The position numbers and the translations under genes are program-made. Positions 28,085-36,644 of a stretch of DNA of 64,000 nt are shown here, in pieces. Source of the stretch: an uncultured Chlamydiae bacterium (lineage in GTDB: Bacteria > Chlamydiota > Chlamydiia > Chlamydiales > Rhabdochlamydiaceae); assembly GCA_903824495.1 (NCBI GenBank), contig CAIJXB010000065.1:1-64000 (forward strand), in the 5' to 3' direction. How positions within the stretch are numbered: position 1 is the first letter of the stretch; each line of letters opens with the position of its first letter. The notes below the pieces were generated by a model, which was not told where the DNA came from, ran no database searches, and saw nothing but the letters and a program-made list of their open reading frames with translations.

Positions 28085-29380
28085 TTAAATTAGAAGAAGT
28101 GAGGGATTTTCGATAAAATTTTGTAAGGATTTCATGAACTTAGCGCCGTCTGCACCATCAATGACTCTATGGTCTGCTGAAAGTGTAAATGTCATAGTTT
28201 TGCCAGGAACTACTTTCCCTTGTTTAACGACAGCTTTTTCTTCGATACCACCCACACAGAGGATCGCAGCCTGAGGAGGATTGATGATCCCTTTGAACTC
28301 AGAGATACCAAACATTCCAAGATTAGAAATGGTGAAAGATCCACCTACGTATTCTTCTCTTTGAAGTTTGTTAAGCTTTGCTTTTTCAGCTAAGGATCTT
28401 ACTTCAACAGAAATCTGACCTACGTTTTTATAATCGGCATGTCTTACAATCGGAGTGATAAGTCCCGCTTCGACACTGACTGCAATAGAAATATCAACTG
28501 TTTTGAAGCGAATGATAGAGTTAGTAACGCTATTAAAACCGCTATTGACCTCTGGGTGCTCTTTGAGCGCTAAAGCAGCCGCTCTGATCACGAGGTCGTT
28601 GAATGTGACTTTAACACCACCTGCTTTCAACTGCTCACGCACAGCGATCATTCCAGTAGCGTCCATCTCTTGTGTGACATAAAAGTGTGGAATCCATGTT
28701 TTAGACTGTTGAAGCCTTGAAGCAATCACCTTTCTCATCGGAGAAAGAGCTTCTTCTTCATAAGATCCTGGAGGAAATGTTGGAACTTCTCGACTTCCAA
28801 ATGTAATCGATCCGCCTGGCTGACCTAACGAGATGTCACGAGCCAAAATTCTTTGATGAGGACCTGATCCTTTTACTGTTGAAAGATCAATCCCTTTTTC
28901 CTCAGCTAATTTTTTAGCATAAGGAGAAGCTTTGATGTGAGAGCTGCCAGGTCCCATAGGGAACGGGTATTCGAAATCTTTGAGAGGTGCTTCTGGAACA
29001 AAGTTAGGTCCTGCAACAGCCACCGTAGGAGCCGGGGCTGCTACTTTCTTCTCTTCAGAGGCCGCTTGCTTTGCAACTGGGGCTGCTTCTTTTTCTACGA
29101 TCATGAGTCCCTCCGGTTTATAAGAGGAAATGTCTTCCTCTTTGGTAGCGCTAAGTACTGCAATCGCTTGATTGACTTTCGCTTCCTTTCCTTCTCCGAC
29201 CAAAATCACTCTTAAAAACCCGTCATCCAAAGCGGTGTGCTCAACAGTAGCTTTATCGGTCGCTACTTCGAAGATTACATCATCGGCTTTTATGAACTCA
29301 CCAATATTTTTTTTCCATTTTACAATCGTACCCTCTTCCATAGTAGGCGAGAGTTTAGGCATTGTCAGAGTAAACGGCAT
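28085..29380 (-). CDS. pdhC: Pyruvate dehydrogenase E2 (dihydrolipoamide acetyltransferase)
   Basis: This 431-residue enzyme transfers acetyl groups from lipoate to CoA. The lipoyl domain has the modified lysine K43 in ATDKATVEH. An Ala/Pro-rich linker follows, then the peripheral-subunit-binding domain (SPYAKKLAEEKGIDLSTVKGSGPHQRIL, here only the start quoted in part), then the catalytic domain with DHRVIDGADGAKF. It has a single lipoyl domain, as usual for chlamydial E2. It is last of the minus-strand pdhA-pdhB-pdhC run. The E3 gene is not in this window. Confidence 0.96.
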   Translation of the reverse strand: MPFTLTMPKLSPTMEEGTIVKWKKNIGEFIKADDVIFEVATDKATVEHTALDDGFLRVILVGEGKEAKVNQAIAVLSATKEEDISSYKPEGLMIVEKEAAPVAKQAASEEKKVAAPAPTVAVAGPNFVPEAPLKDFEYPFPMGPGSSHIKASPYAKKLAEEKGIDLSTVKGSGPHQRILARDISLGQPGGSITFGSREVPTFPPGSYEEEALSPMRKVIASRLQQSKTWIPHFYVTQEMDATGMIAVREQLKAGGVKVTFNDLVIRAAALALKEHPEVNSGFNSVTNSIIRFKTVDISIAVSVEAGLITPIVRHADYKNVGQISVEVRSLAEKAKLNKLQREEYVGGSFTISNLGMFGISEFKGIINPPQAAILCVGGIEEKAVVKQGKVVPGKTMTFTLSADHRVIDGADGAKFMKSLQNFIENPSLLLI

Positions 29381-29412
29381 AGAAAGTCAGCTCCCGGTAT
29401 TTTTACATTACG

Positions 29413-30393
29413 TTACGATAACACATCTAAAATGCACTGCTCTATTCTTTGAACGGTCGGCATCGTTTCTTTTTCTAAAGGTTTAGAGTACGGCATTGGA
29501 GTCTCTCTTTGAGTGACTCTCATCACAGGAGCATCTAAATCGTCAAAGCAATGCTGCATCACTTCAAAGCCAACTTCAGAACAAATCCCTGCAAACATAT
29601 GTCCTTCTTCCACGACCACACAGTGGTGCGTCTTGCGGACAGAGTTTGCAACTGTTGCGATATCCAAAGGTTTGATCGTTCTTAGGTCGATCACTTCTAC
29701 TTGGATCCCTTTTTTAGCCAAGTTTTCTGCTGCAGTTTTGCAAAGAAGGACCATACGGCTATGAGAAACAAGAGTTACGTGTTTGCCTTCTCTAACAACT
29801 GCCGCTTTTCCAATAGGAACTAGATATTCTCCTGTTGGGATCTCCATCTTATCTGCATAAGAAAGTTCACTTTCTAAGAATAAAACTGGGTTGTTGTTGC
29901 GAATGGCAGACTTTAAAAGTCCTTTAGCATCGTAAGGATTGCTCGGAGCTACAATAATAAGGCCCGGCAGATTGCCATAAAGCGCTTCCACGCAGTGGGA
30001 GTGTTGAGAGGACACTTGCGCTGCTGCTCCATTAGGTCCCCTAAAAACAATAGGCACTGAAAAGCGATTGCCCGACATGTAATACATCTTGATTGCATTT
30101 GAGATGATCTGATCGATCGCTACAAAGGAAAAGTTAAAGCTCATGAACTCAACAACAGGACGAAGTCCTGTCATAGCAGCACCAATAGCAAGACCTGCGA
30201 ATCCAAGTTCCGAAATAGGAGTGTCCAAAATTCTTTGATCTCCCCACTTAGCAAGCATCCCTTTAGTTACTTTATAAGCTCCGTTGTACTCGCCAACTTC
30301 TTCACCCAAAACAAAGACAGCCGCATCTCTTTGCATTTCTTCATCTAGAGCTTGTCTGATCGCTTCTCTCATTTCTACAGTTTGCATTGACAT
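29413..30393 (-). CDS. pdhB: Pyruvate dehydrogenase E1 beta subunit
   Basis: This is a 326-residue transketolase-type beta subunit. It starts MSMQTVEMREAIRQALDEEM and contains VFVLGEEVGEYNGAYKVTKG, DTPISELGFAGLAIGAAMTG and the C-terminal CVVVEEGHMFAGICSEV. With PdhA it decarboxylates pyruvate on thiamine diphosphate and passes acetyl to E2. It sits between pdhA (30 bp) and pdhC (32 bp) in one operon. Confidence 0.97.
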   Translation of the reverse strand: MSMQTVEMREAIRQALDEEMQRDAAVFVLGEEVGEYNGAYKVTKGMLAKWGDQRILDTPISELGFAGLAIGAAMTGLRPVVEFMSFNFSFVAIDQIISNAIKMYYMSGNRFSVPIVFRGPNGAAAQVSSQHSHCVEALYGNLPGLIIVAPSNPYDAKGLLKSAIRNNNPVLFLESELSYADKMEIPTGEYLVPIGKAAVVREGKHVTLVSHSRMVLLCKTAAENLAKKGIQVEVIDLRTIKPLDIATVANSVRKTHHCVVVEEGHMFAGICSEVGFEVMQHCFDDLDAPVMRVTQRETPMPYSKPLEKETMPTVQRIEQCILDVLS

Positions 30394-30423
30394 ATCCTAC
30401 AAATCATCCTTTATTCTACATTA

Positions 30424-31467
30424 TTAGGGTGCAAAAACATCTTCTTCCAGATGAATCGGGTCCGGCCATGGACTTTCATCTGCAAACTTCATAGAAGCTA
30501 CTACTATCTCTTTCTGCTTATGATCGATCTCATCACACTGCTCTGCAGTCAAAATCTTATAATCGATCAGCATCTTTTTCATAGATTTTATAGGATCGCG
30601 CTCAACACACTCTTGAAGGTTTTCTTTGCTGCGATAAAGAGCTGGATCTGAAATGGAGTGGCCTCTAAATCTGGCAGTAACAACTTCGATAAGCACAGGT
30701 TTAGAGTCAGCCTTCATCTCCTCAAATACATGCAAGAACCCTGCATAACACTGAAAAAAGTCCATTCCATCAAAGGTATAGCCTTTCATGCCATATCCAG
30801 GAGCTTTATTCTCAGCAATCGGCTCAACACTGACAGCGCGATTTACGTGAGTTCCCATGCCCCATTCATTGTTCTCAATGACATAGATGCAAGGAAGGTT
30901 CCAAAGGGCTGCTAAATTTAAAGATTCGTGAAAAGCTCCTTGAACAACAGCTCCATCTCCCATGAAACACACAGCAACGTCCGCTTTTTGAGTGCCTTTT
31001 ACAGCCGGAACATTTTTAGCATATTTTATGGTAAAGCCAGCGCCTGTTGCAATCGGCACTTGTCCGCCTACAATTCCGAAACCACCGAGTAATCTTTCAG
31101 AGAAAAAGTGCATCGAGCCACCTCTACCCATGGCGTTGCCTGTAGATTTTCCGTAGAGCTCGGCCATCAGTTCATCGGGATTAACTTTTAAAAGAAGGGC
31201 TAGGGCGTGGCATCGATAAGAAGTTGCCCACCACTGATCTACACCCATCGCAGCAATCGCGGCTGTCTGGATCGCTTCTTGTCCTATATAGGCATGGAAA
31301 AAGCCACCTACTTTCCCTTGTTGGTAAGCAGATTCGGCTCTCACCTCAAAATTACGGATCAAACACATGTTCGTATAGCATTCGATGAGCTTGTCTTTTC
31401 CCATCTTTTGAATGACCTTTTCCGGGTCAGAAGGGAAAAAATGGTACTTAGGTCTAGAATTGGTCAT
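30424..31467 (-). CDS. pdhA: Pyruvate dehydrogenase E1 alpha subunit
   Basis: This is a 347-residue alpha subunit. The thiamine-diphosphate motif begins GDGAVVQGAFHESLNLAALW and runs to ENNEWGMGTHV. The phosphorylation-loop-like segment is RFRGHSISDPALYR, and GRGGSMHFF is also present. It is the first gene of the pdhABC run, starting ~80 bp from the small lipoprotein gene region. A pdhABC order on one strand is conserved in Chlamydia as I recall it, also near lpxD. Confidence 0.97.
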   Translation of the reverse strand: MTNSRPKYHFFPSDPEKVIQKMGKDKLIECYTNMCLIRNFEVRAESAYQQGKVGGFFHAYIGQEAIQTAAIAAMGVDQWWATSYRCHALALLLKVNPDELMAELYGKSTGNAMGRGGSMHFFSERLLGGFGIVGGQVPIATGAGFTIKYAKNVPAVKGTQKADVAVCFMGDGAVVQGAFHESLNLAALWNLPCIYVIENNEWGMGTHVNRAVSVEPIAENKAPGYGMKGYTFDGMDFFQCYAGFLHVFEEMKADSKPVLIEVVTARFRGHSISDPALYRSKENLQECVERDPIKSMKKMLIDYKILTAEQCDEIDHKQKEIVVASMKFADESPWPDPIHLEEDVFAP

Positions 31468-31548
31468 TCAGTAGGTCGTCCTTTTTAGGGTAAATCTATT
31501 CTAATAATAGTACAAAACAAACATTACAAGCAACCTAAGGCAGGCCCT

Positions 31549-31704
31549 CTAGGGTTGCATCGCTGTAAATTGGCTCATTACGTTACGGGTTGGGACCACA
31601 TTGGGGTTATTTGTGACAGGGACCCCTCTTAAATCGTCATCAGAGCTCATTTGATAGCAGCTGGAAAGACCTAAAAGGACAATTCCTAGTAAAAAGCGGA
31701 TCAT
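31549..31704 (-). CDS. Small lipoprotein
   Basis: From the ATG at 31704 the 51-residue product starts MIRFLLGIVLLGLSSC, a lipoprotein signal with lipobox LSSC, followed by a ~35-residue polar mature peptide ending FTAMQP. A start 12 codons upstream is open but would put charged residues before the signal; GAGGG upstream of 31704 favours the shorter form. It lies just downstream of pdhA on the same strand but before it in coordinate order, so it is a separate unit. The function is unknown. Confidence 0.65.
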   Translation of the reverse strand: MIRFLLGIVLLGLSSCYQMSSDDDLRGVPVTNNPNVVPTRNVMSQFTAMQP

Positions 31705-31782
31705 AGATCGAAACCCTCGTGAAAAATATCTTGGCCACAAAGATACACACCCTAGGGAAAATTGAGAAGGAAAAACTCTTCT

Positions 31783-31950
31783 TTAAGAGCTAACCCCCTT
31801 TTGCTCAACATATAAGGAAAATGGCATAGAGTGCCTCTTTTTGATCTCTTCAAACTCCGCTAAAAAACCTTTAGAAATCTTTTCATCCTGCACAAGAAGA
31901 GCCTGCTCAAAGTGGTGGAATCTAGATTTTAAAGAAAAACTATACGATAC
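31783..31950 (-). pseudogene. 3' fragment of a PLD-like gene
   Basis: The minus-strand frame encodes YSFSLKSRFHHFEQALL and on to KGFLAEFEEIKK and a TAA at 31783. It matches the C-terminal ~50 residues of the intact PLD-like protein at 33123-33674. The 150-bp core (31799-31948) aligns without gaps to 33139-33288, with roughly a dozen mismatches by eye. The 5' part is missing, and the DUF1016 gene begins where it should be. It is probably the remnant of a tandem duplicate that was disrupted. Confidence 0.85.
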
Positions 31951-32017
31951 TTGTCAAAATTGAAATCAACGTGTCTTTGTATCTCCTAAGGGCTCAATTT
32001 TCTTCGTTTTTTAGAAT

Positions 32018-33100
32018 TCACCCCCTCCCCAAGACATCTTCAGTTCGATGCTGTGTGAGTTTTGCTTCAATTTCAGCAGCAGTTGGTAAAGTTCCACAAA
32101 GTTCTTTGGGTAGTGCATCAACAATATTCACAGCGTATTCCGATACCCCCATCGGCATCGTGCTTCTTTCTAAAGAATATTCGACCTTCAGGTCATTTTT
32201 AGTACGACAGATAATCATACCAATAGAAGGATTATCCGATGGATGCTTCAACTGCCTGTCTACGGCTGCAAGATAGAAATTAAGCTTGCCGGCATACTCT
32301 GGCTTGAAGTCGGTTGTCTTGAGCTCCACTACACAAAAACATCGAAGCTTGATGTGATAGAAGAGCATATCAAGATAATAGTCATCCCCGGCAATTTCTA
32401 TGTGATACTGTCTACCAACAAAAGCAAATCCCTGTCCTAGCTCGAGAATTAGCTTTTCAAGATTATCCACTAACCCTCTTTCCAACTCTTGCTCTATGTA
32501 ATCATCTTCTAGGGTCAAAAAACTGAAATTGTAAGGGCTTTTTAGAATGTCCTTTGCAAGCTGAGAGTGGGGAACAGGAAGGCGTTCCTGGAAATTTGTG
32601 ATCGCTTTCCCCTTTCTCCCATAAAGATTGGATCGGATTGCCTCTTCTAAAGCCCTACCACTCCAACCATTTTTTATCACCTCTTGAGCATACCATTCTC
32701 TCATTGAGGAGTCCTTTAACTTCTCTAATAAGAGCATGTTATGCCACCAAGGCAATTGTGCAAGCAGTGCCTGCACAATTTGAGAATCAGGATAAACCTC
32801 TGCGAATTTCCGCATATATTTTAGGTTGCGCACCGAAAACCCAGATACTCCTGGGAAATCCGAGGTCAAATCCTTAGCCATCCGTTCAATAATCTTTGAG
32901 CCCCATCCTTCCAAAGCTTGTTTATCAAGAATAGATTTACCAATAGACCAGTAGAGGTAGACAAGCTCTTTGTTTACAGACAAACTAGCTCTAATCTGAG
33001 CTGTTCGAATCCTTCCCTTGATTTCCTCTAAAAATTCCTTGTATCCGTTGGGAAGGATAGAAGGTAAAAGCTCAGAATCTACAAGATTGTTTGTTGACAT
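32018..33100 (-). CDS. DUF1016 (YhcG-type) PD-(D/E)XK nuclease
   Basis: This 360-residue protein has the two-part family layout. The N-terminal DUF1016 domain contains AQIRASLSVNKELVYLYWSI, FSVRNLKYMRKFAE and LPWWHNMLLLEKL. The C-terminal PD-(D/E)XK domain has DDYYLDMLFYH and VVELKTTDFKPEYAGK, which supplies the acidic residue and ExK, then LNFYLAAVDRQ. Members are scattered in bacteria next to restriction or mobile loci, and their roles are not settled. Here it is flanked by the intact PLD-like gene and a duplicated 3' fragment of the same gene, so it was probably acquired. No restriction partner is adjacent. Confidence 0.93.
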   Translation of the reverse strand: MSTNNLVDSELLPSILPNGYKEFLEEIKGRIRTAQIRASLSVNKELVYLYWSIGKSILDKQALEGWGSKIIERMAKDLTSDFPGVSGFSVRNLKYMRKFAEVYPDSQIVQALLAQLPWWHNMLLLEKLKDSSMREWYAQEVIKNGWSGRALEEAIRSNLYGRKGKAITNFQERLPVPHSQLAKDILKSPYNFSFLTLEDDYIEQELERGLVDNLEKLILELGQGFAFVGRQYHIEIAGDDYYLDMLFYHIKLRCFCVVELKTTDFKPEYAGKLNFYLAAVDRQLKHPSDNPSIGMIICRTKNDLKVEYSLERSTMPMGVSEYAVNIVDALPKELCGTLPTAAEIEAKLTQHRTEDVLGRG

Positions 33101-33122
33101 AAGTATCTAATTTTGTAATGAA

Positions 33123-33674
33123 TTAGTTTGCGCTGATTTTTTGCTCAACATATAAGAAAAAGGGGGTCGTATGCTTCTTTTTGATCTCTTCAAACTCCGC
33201 TAGAAAACCTTTAGAAATCTTTTCATCCTGAAGAAGTAGAGCCTGCTCAAAGTGGTGGAATCTAGATTTTAAAGAAAAACTATACGATCCTGTCCAAGAC
33301 GTATCGGATCCGAAAACGCAAAAGCCGTGGTGCATACGCCTTGGAGCCTCGTTTTTCTTCTTAGGAAAGCTTTCTGAGCTCCAAACAAATACGGGGATCC
33401 CTTCTTTAACAAGAAGGGTAAGCGGGGTTTGCTTGGTGACAGATAGAGAATCAACAATCACTTCAACCGACACATCCCTACGATGGGCGTCAATAAGTGA
33501 TCTAATCACCTCAAGCTCAGAAAGTCTATGAGAGGCCATCCGAATGCTCTTTTTTTCTGCTTTGACCTTTTCTATAAACTTTTCAGAGACATCTACTTGT
33601 GAGGTGAAATAAAGACAGGGCTCCCCTGCTTCTGCACTTAAAAAAAGCAGGATGAAAACGATAAGAAATCTCAT
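33123..33674 (-). CDS. PLD-like secreted protein with degenerate HKD motif
   Basis: This 183-residue protein has a signal peptide (MRFLIVFILLFLSAEAG). The fold resembles single-domain phospholipase D-like nucleases: IRMASHRLSELEVIRSLIDA, VSVEVIVD, GIPVFVW and the motif HHGFCVFGSDTSWTGSYSFS. The active-site signature is HxKxxxxD followed by GS; here His, Asp and the TGS(Y/F) step are present, but Lys is replaced by Gly or shifted. Activity is therefore uncertain. The last 50 codons are duplicated at 31783-31950 beyond the DUF1016 gene. Confidence 0.75.
   Translation of the reverse strand: MRFLIVFILLFLSAEAGEPCLYFTSQVDVSEKFIEKVKAEKKSIRMASHRLSELEVIRSLIDAHRRDVSVEVIVDSLSVTKQTPLTLLVKEGIPVFVWSSESFPKKKNEAPRRMHHGFCVFGSDTSWTGSYSFSLKSRFHHFEQALLLQDEKISKGFLAEFEEIKKKHTTPFFLYVEQKISAN
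33139..33288. repeat. 150-bp direct repeat (partner 31799-31948)
   Basis: Both copies begin TTTTGCTCAACATATAAG and end AAAACTATACGAT, are exactly 150 bp long without gaps, and bracket the DUF1016 gene. The distance between copies is 1340 bp. The mismatches show the duplication is not recent. Confidence 0.85.
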
Positions 33675-33826
33675 AAAAAATCCTCCCCTATTTTTTATAA
33701 AGGGCGAAATGAGACCATAAAATCTTTTTTTAATCTACACGTTTTCTTTAACGAAATATTTTCTCATAGGTTTTTTGAAGAGCTTTTGCTAAAGTTTAGA
33801 AAATTTGATCTTAAGGAGCTTTTTCT

Positions 33827-34534
33827 ATGGCACTTTACCCTATCTACTACGACACAGAGACCACCGGAATCCGCTCAGCCCAAGACAGGATCGTGGAAAT
33901 TGCAGCCTTTGATCCGACGCAGAACCGCACCTTTTGTGAGTTTGTCAATCCGGGCATGCCAATCCCTCCTGAAGCTTCCGCTATCCATCATATTACCGAT
34001 GAAATGGTCGCAAATAGCCCTTCCTTTAAAGAAGTGGGTCAAGCGTTCATTGATTTTTGTGGACCAGGGGCGGTCCTGATAGCTCACAACAATGATGCAT
34101 TTGATCGCCACTTTTTAGATAATGAGTGCAAAAGACACGACCTTATCCTTCCCGCTTGGCCTCAAGTGGACTCTTTAAAATGGGCAAGGAAATATAGATC
34201 AGATCTTCCCCGCCACGCTTTGCAAGTGTTAAGAGAAGTATATGGAATCCCTGCCAATCAAGCCCATAGAGCTCTAGATGACGTCATAGTCCTTCATGAG
34301 ATCTTTTCACAGATGATTGATGATCTTTCTATTGAAACTGTGATTCAGCTTCTTTCAGCCCCAAGTGTTATTTCTAAAATGCCCTTTGGAAAGCACCAAG
34401 GAGTGCCTCTTTCTAAAATCCCCAAAACCTATGTCAGATGGCTCAGTCAATCAGGAGCCTTTGATAAGCCTGATAATAAAGAGCTTTATGAAAGCTTTGA
34501 GAAGCTAGGCTTTTTCTCAGCAAGTAAGACCTAA
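33827..34534 (+). CDS. dnaQ: DnaQ-like 3'-5' exonuclease with DUF3820 tail
   Basis: This 235-residue DEDDh exonuclease has motif I YYDTETTG (D9, E11), motif II IAHNNDAFDRHFL and motif III AHRALDDVIVL with the catalytic His. A C-terminal ~60-residue domain begins MPFGKHQGVPLSKIPKTYVR, typical of DUF3820, which is found fused to such exonucleases. It may act as a proofreading subunit or a repair exonuclease. The gene is monocistronic, and a TAAGGAG sequence precedes the ATG. Confidence 0.92.
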   Translation: MALYPIYYDTETTGIRSAQDRIVEIAAFDPTQNRTFCEFVNPGMPIPPEASAIHHITDEMVANSPSFKEVGQAFIDFCGPGAVLIAHNNDAFDRHFLDNECKRHDLILPAWPQVDSLKWARKYRSDLPRHALQVLREVYGIPANQAHRALDDVIVLHEIFSQMIDDLSIETVIQLLSAPSVISKMPFGKHQGVPLSKIPKTYVRWLSQSGAFDKPDNKELYESFEKLGFFSASKT

Positions 34535-34682
34535 TTTCAATTAGCTCAAAATACTCCACTGCAAACCAACTCAACTTTTTTGCGAAAAATCGCATAAATC
34601 ACTATCCATCAACTACTTAAGTTTGTAATTCAGTTTGACACAATAAAAATCCCGTTCATTCAAAAAGCAAATAAATCAAACA

Positions 34683-34711
34683 TTGAATTTAAACGTTTTT
34701 TGTGATATAAT
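34683..34711 (+). promoter_or_regulatory. Promoter for the RING-protein pair
   Basis: TTGAAT (34683-34688), exactly 17 bp, then TATAAT (34706-34711) with a TG extension (TGATATAAT). It ends 32 bp before the first RING gene. Confidence 0.65.
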
Positions 34712-34742
34712 ATTATTTAATTTAATTAAAAAAGAGAATTAA

Positions 34743-35297
34743 ATGATTAACAGCACAAATAACAAAGAAGAAGTTCCTATCTGCGCTATTTGCTTGGACC
34801 CTTTCAATCCTACGAGCGGTACTGTTTCTTGCGACAACAAAACCTCTCACATCTTTCACAGACATTGCACAAAAAGGTACGCCGCAACTATTCAAATGGA
34901 CATTGACGTAAGCTGTCCTATATGTCGGGATTGGAATTTGATCGATATAAAAGGATCCAAGATTACCAGACTACAAGCAATGAGTTTTGGCAATACAAGA
35001 GTAACAATTGAGCGCGGAGAAAGGCCTGGAGCTAGATTTCCTGGAGAAGGATCTTTTACTGTAATAGATTTTCCACAATGGGAACTAGGGAACGAACCTA
35101 TGATCAGGAGAAGAGCGCCCTATCAGCAAAGATCCATGGATGCCATGATAGAACGCCTACTAAGGTCTTCTGCCGAAGAAAGGCTTGAAAGAAATGAAAA
35201 CGGCGTCATAGCTAGAGTGTATACATTCGGACTGCAAATAGCTGACGCTATATTAGACATCCTCATTGGGATAGCAAAAAAGGCATTGGGTGTATAA
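34743..35297 (+). CDS. RING-H2 finger protein, first of pair (putative E3 ubiquitin ligase)
   Basis: In this 184-residue protein, residues 14-61 hold all eight zinc ligands of a RING-H2: C14, C17, C30, H36, H39, C42, C58, C61 (CAIC ... SHIFHRHC ... CPIC). The C30-H36 gap is slightly longer than usual. RING fingers recruit ubiquitin-charged E2 enzymes, and bacteria have no ubiquitin, so a role in the host cell is the natural inference. The C-terminus (residues ~158-184) is an Ile/Ala/Leu helix that could bind membrane. Its stop overlaps the start of the second RING gene (TAATG). Confidence 0.88.
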   Translation: MINSTNNKEEVPICAICLDPFNPTSGTVSCDNKTSHIFHRHCTKRYAATIQMDIDVSCPICRDWNLIDIKGSKITRLQAMSFGNTRVTIERGERPGARFPGEGSFTVIDFPQWELGNEPMIRRRAPYQQRSMDAMIERLLRSSAEERLERNENGVIARVYTFGLQIADAILDILIGIAKKALGV

Positions 35298-35644
35298 TGG
35301 ATCCTATCACAAACAACCAAGAAATTCAAACCTGCGCTATTTGTTTGTATGATTTGAATCCTAACGATAACACATCCACCTGTCCGAGCACACCAATCTC
35401 TCACATCTTTCATCAACATTGCATCCAAAATTGGGCTACGCGATGCCGTCAACAAGATCAAAACACAAGATGTCCTATATGTCGTATTTCCTTAGAGACG
35501 GAAACCGATCGTCCCGTCACCCCCACAGAAGTAGTTTGGCGTAGATTAAATCTAAGGGAACCTATCCCTATTGGACCAAGGAGAGAAAGGAATTCTTCGC
35601 GTTCTCCCCTATTTTTTCAAGGTTCAACCTACAATTCAGAATAG
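35297..35644 (+). CDS. RING-H2 finger protein, second of pair (putative E3 ubiquitin ligase)
   Basis: In this 115-residue protein, the RING-H2 ligands are C13, C16, C29, H36, H39, C42, C59 and C62 (CAIC ... SHIFHQHC ... CPIC). W46 and P60 sit at the positions that usually contact the E2. Sequence and spacing match the upstream protein (SHIFHxHC in both), so this is a tandem duplicate with a different C-terminal half, which is short, polar and Arg/Pro-rich. Translation is coupled to the upstream gene by a TAATG overlap. Confidence 0.88.
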   Translation: MDPITNNQEIQTCAICLYDLNPNDNTSTCPSTPISHIFHQHCIQNWATRCRQQDQNTRCPICRISLETETDRPVTPTEVVWRRLNLREPIPIGPRRERNSSRSPLFFQGSTYNSE

Positions 35645-35655
35645 ACAAAGAAGAT

Positions 35656-36486
35656 TCAATCTTCTTGCTCAGGCTCAAAATCCTCTAACGTCTTAGACTT
35701 TTTACCAGCAACGAGTCTAATGATCGATAAAACCCATCCAAGAAAGATGTACCCCCATGTAATGACCATCAAAATGACTGGGAAGAAGTAAAAGATCCCA
35801 TATAGGACAAAAAGAGCAAGCAGTACTGTAAAGAAGACTAAGTAGAAAGAAGCGAGTCTAAAGTGCAAAACTTTTAGACTTGGAAACTTCCAACGACTCA
35901 CCATAAAAAAGCCCAAGATCATCATGACTATCGTTAAAGTGATCGCCTTGCCTTCCCCTGTCATCGGATAAAGCCTTTCCATTAAAGGAGAGACCAAGAA
36001 TAGATTGGCAGAAACAGCGGCAAGAGCTGCTGCAGGAATTGGAAGGCCAGTAAAATGCTTTTTCTGATCAGCCATGAGCTGAGCGTTGCCTTTGGCTTGC
36101 GATGTTCTCACATTGAAGCGAACAAGTCTTAAAATACCGCAGAGAGAAAAGAGCATCGCACCGATGACGGCAAAAAAAGAAAGTCCCGTCCCTGGCTCTA
36201 AGGATAGATTTTTGAGCATTAGAACAGAGGGTGCTACACCAAAAGAAACAGAGTCTGCTAAAGAATCAAAGACAACACCAAATTCACTTTCTGCATGCAT
36301 TGCACGTGCTACAGCGCCGTCTAAAAGATCTGCAAGAGCAGCAAGTAGAAGTAGCACAACAGATGAATGCAAGATCTGATACGTGCCTTCTCCGGGCTCT
36401 ACCATGTTCAGTTTGAAAATAACAAAAAGACCACAAGCCAAAGCAAAAGCGGTGATCATGTTCGGAACTATGTTGATTTTCTTCAT
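35656..36486 (-). CDS. pssA: CDP-diacylglycerol-serine O-phosphatidyltransferase
   Basis: This 276-residue membrane enzyme makes phosphatidylserine. The CDP-alcohol phosphotransferase motif DG(x2)AR(x8)G(x3)D(x3)D is perfect at D56, G57, A60, R61, G70, D74 and D78. About seven hydrophobic segments surround it, with an acidic/basic C-terminal tail. The N-terminal NIVPNMITAFALACGLF is typical of PssA. It is convergent with the RING gene pair (11 bp apart) and divergent from nrdA. Confidence 0.94.
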   Translation of the reverse strand: MKKINIVPNMITAFALACGLFVIFKLNMVEPGEGTYQILHSSVVLLLLAALADLLDGAVARAMHAESEFGVVFDSLADSVSFGVAPSVLMLKNLSLEPGTGLSFFAVIGAMLFSLCGILRLVRFNVRTSQAKGNAQLMADQKKHFTGLPIPAAALAAVSANLFLVSPLMERLYPMTGEGKAITLTIVMMILGFFMVSRWKFPSLKVLHFRLASFYLVFFTVLLALFVLYGIFYFFPVILMVITWGYIFLGWVLSIIRLVAGKKSKTLEDFEPEQED

Positions 36487-36644
36487 AATTTTTTTCTTCC
36501 GTTGATCATTGATTTTTTCTTCAAGTTAACATATGCTCCATTAAAGAAACCAGTCCAAAAATCTGCGAGGGATCCTCCATTTTTCTTACAATGGAAATCT
36601 TTCTTTTTTGGGCTCTAGATACCTTCTCGAGGCATTATATTTTT

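Noticed and set aside
31783-33288. Insertion sequence around the DUF1016 gene
   Set aside because: No transposase and no terminal inverted repeats; the flanking repeats are copies of PLD-like coding sequence.
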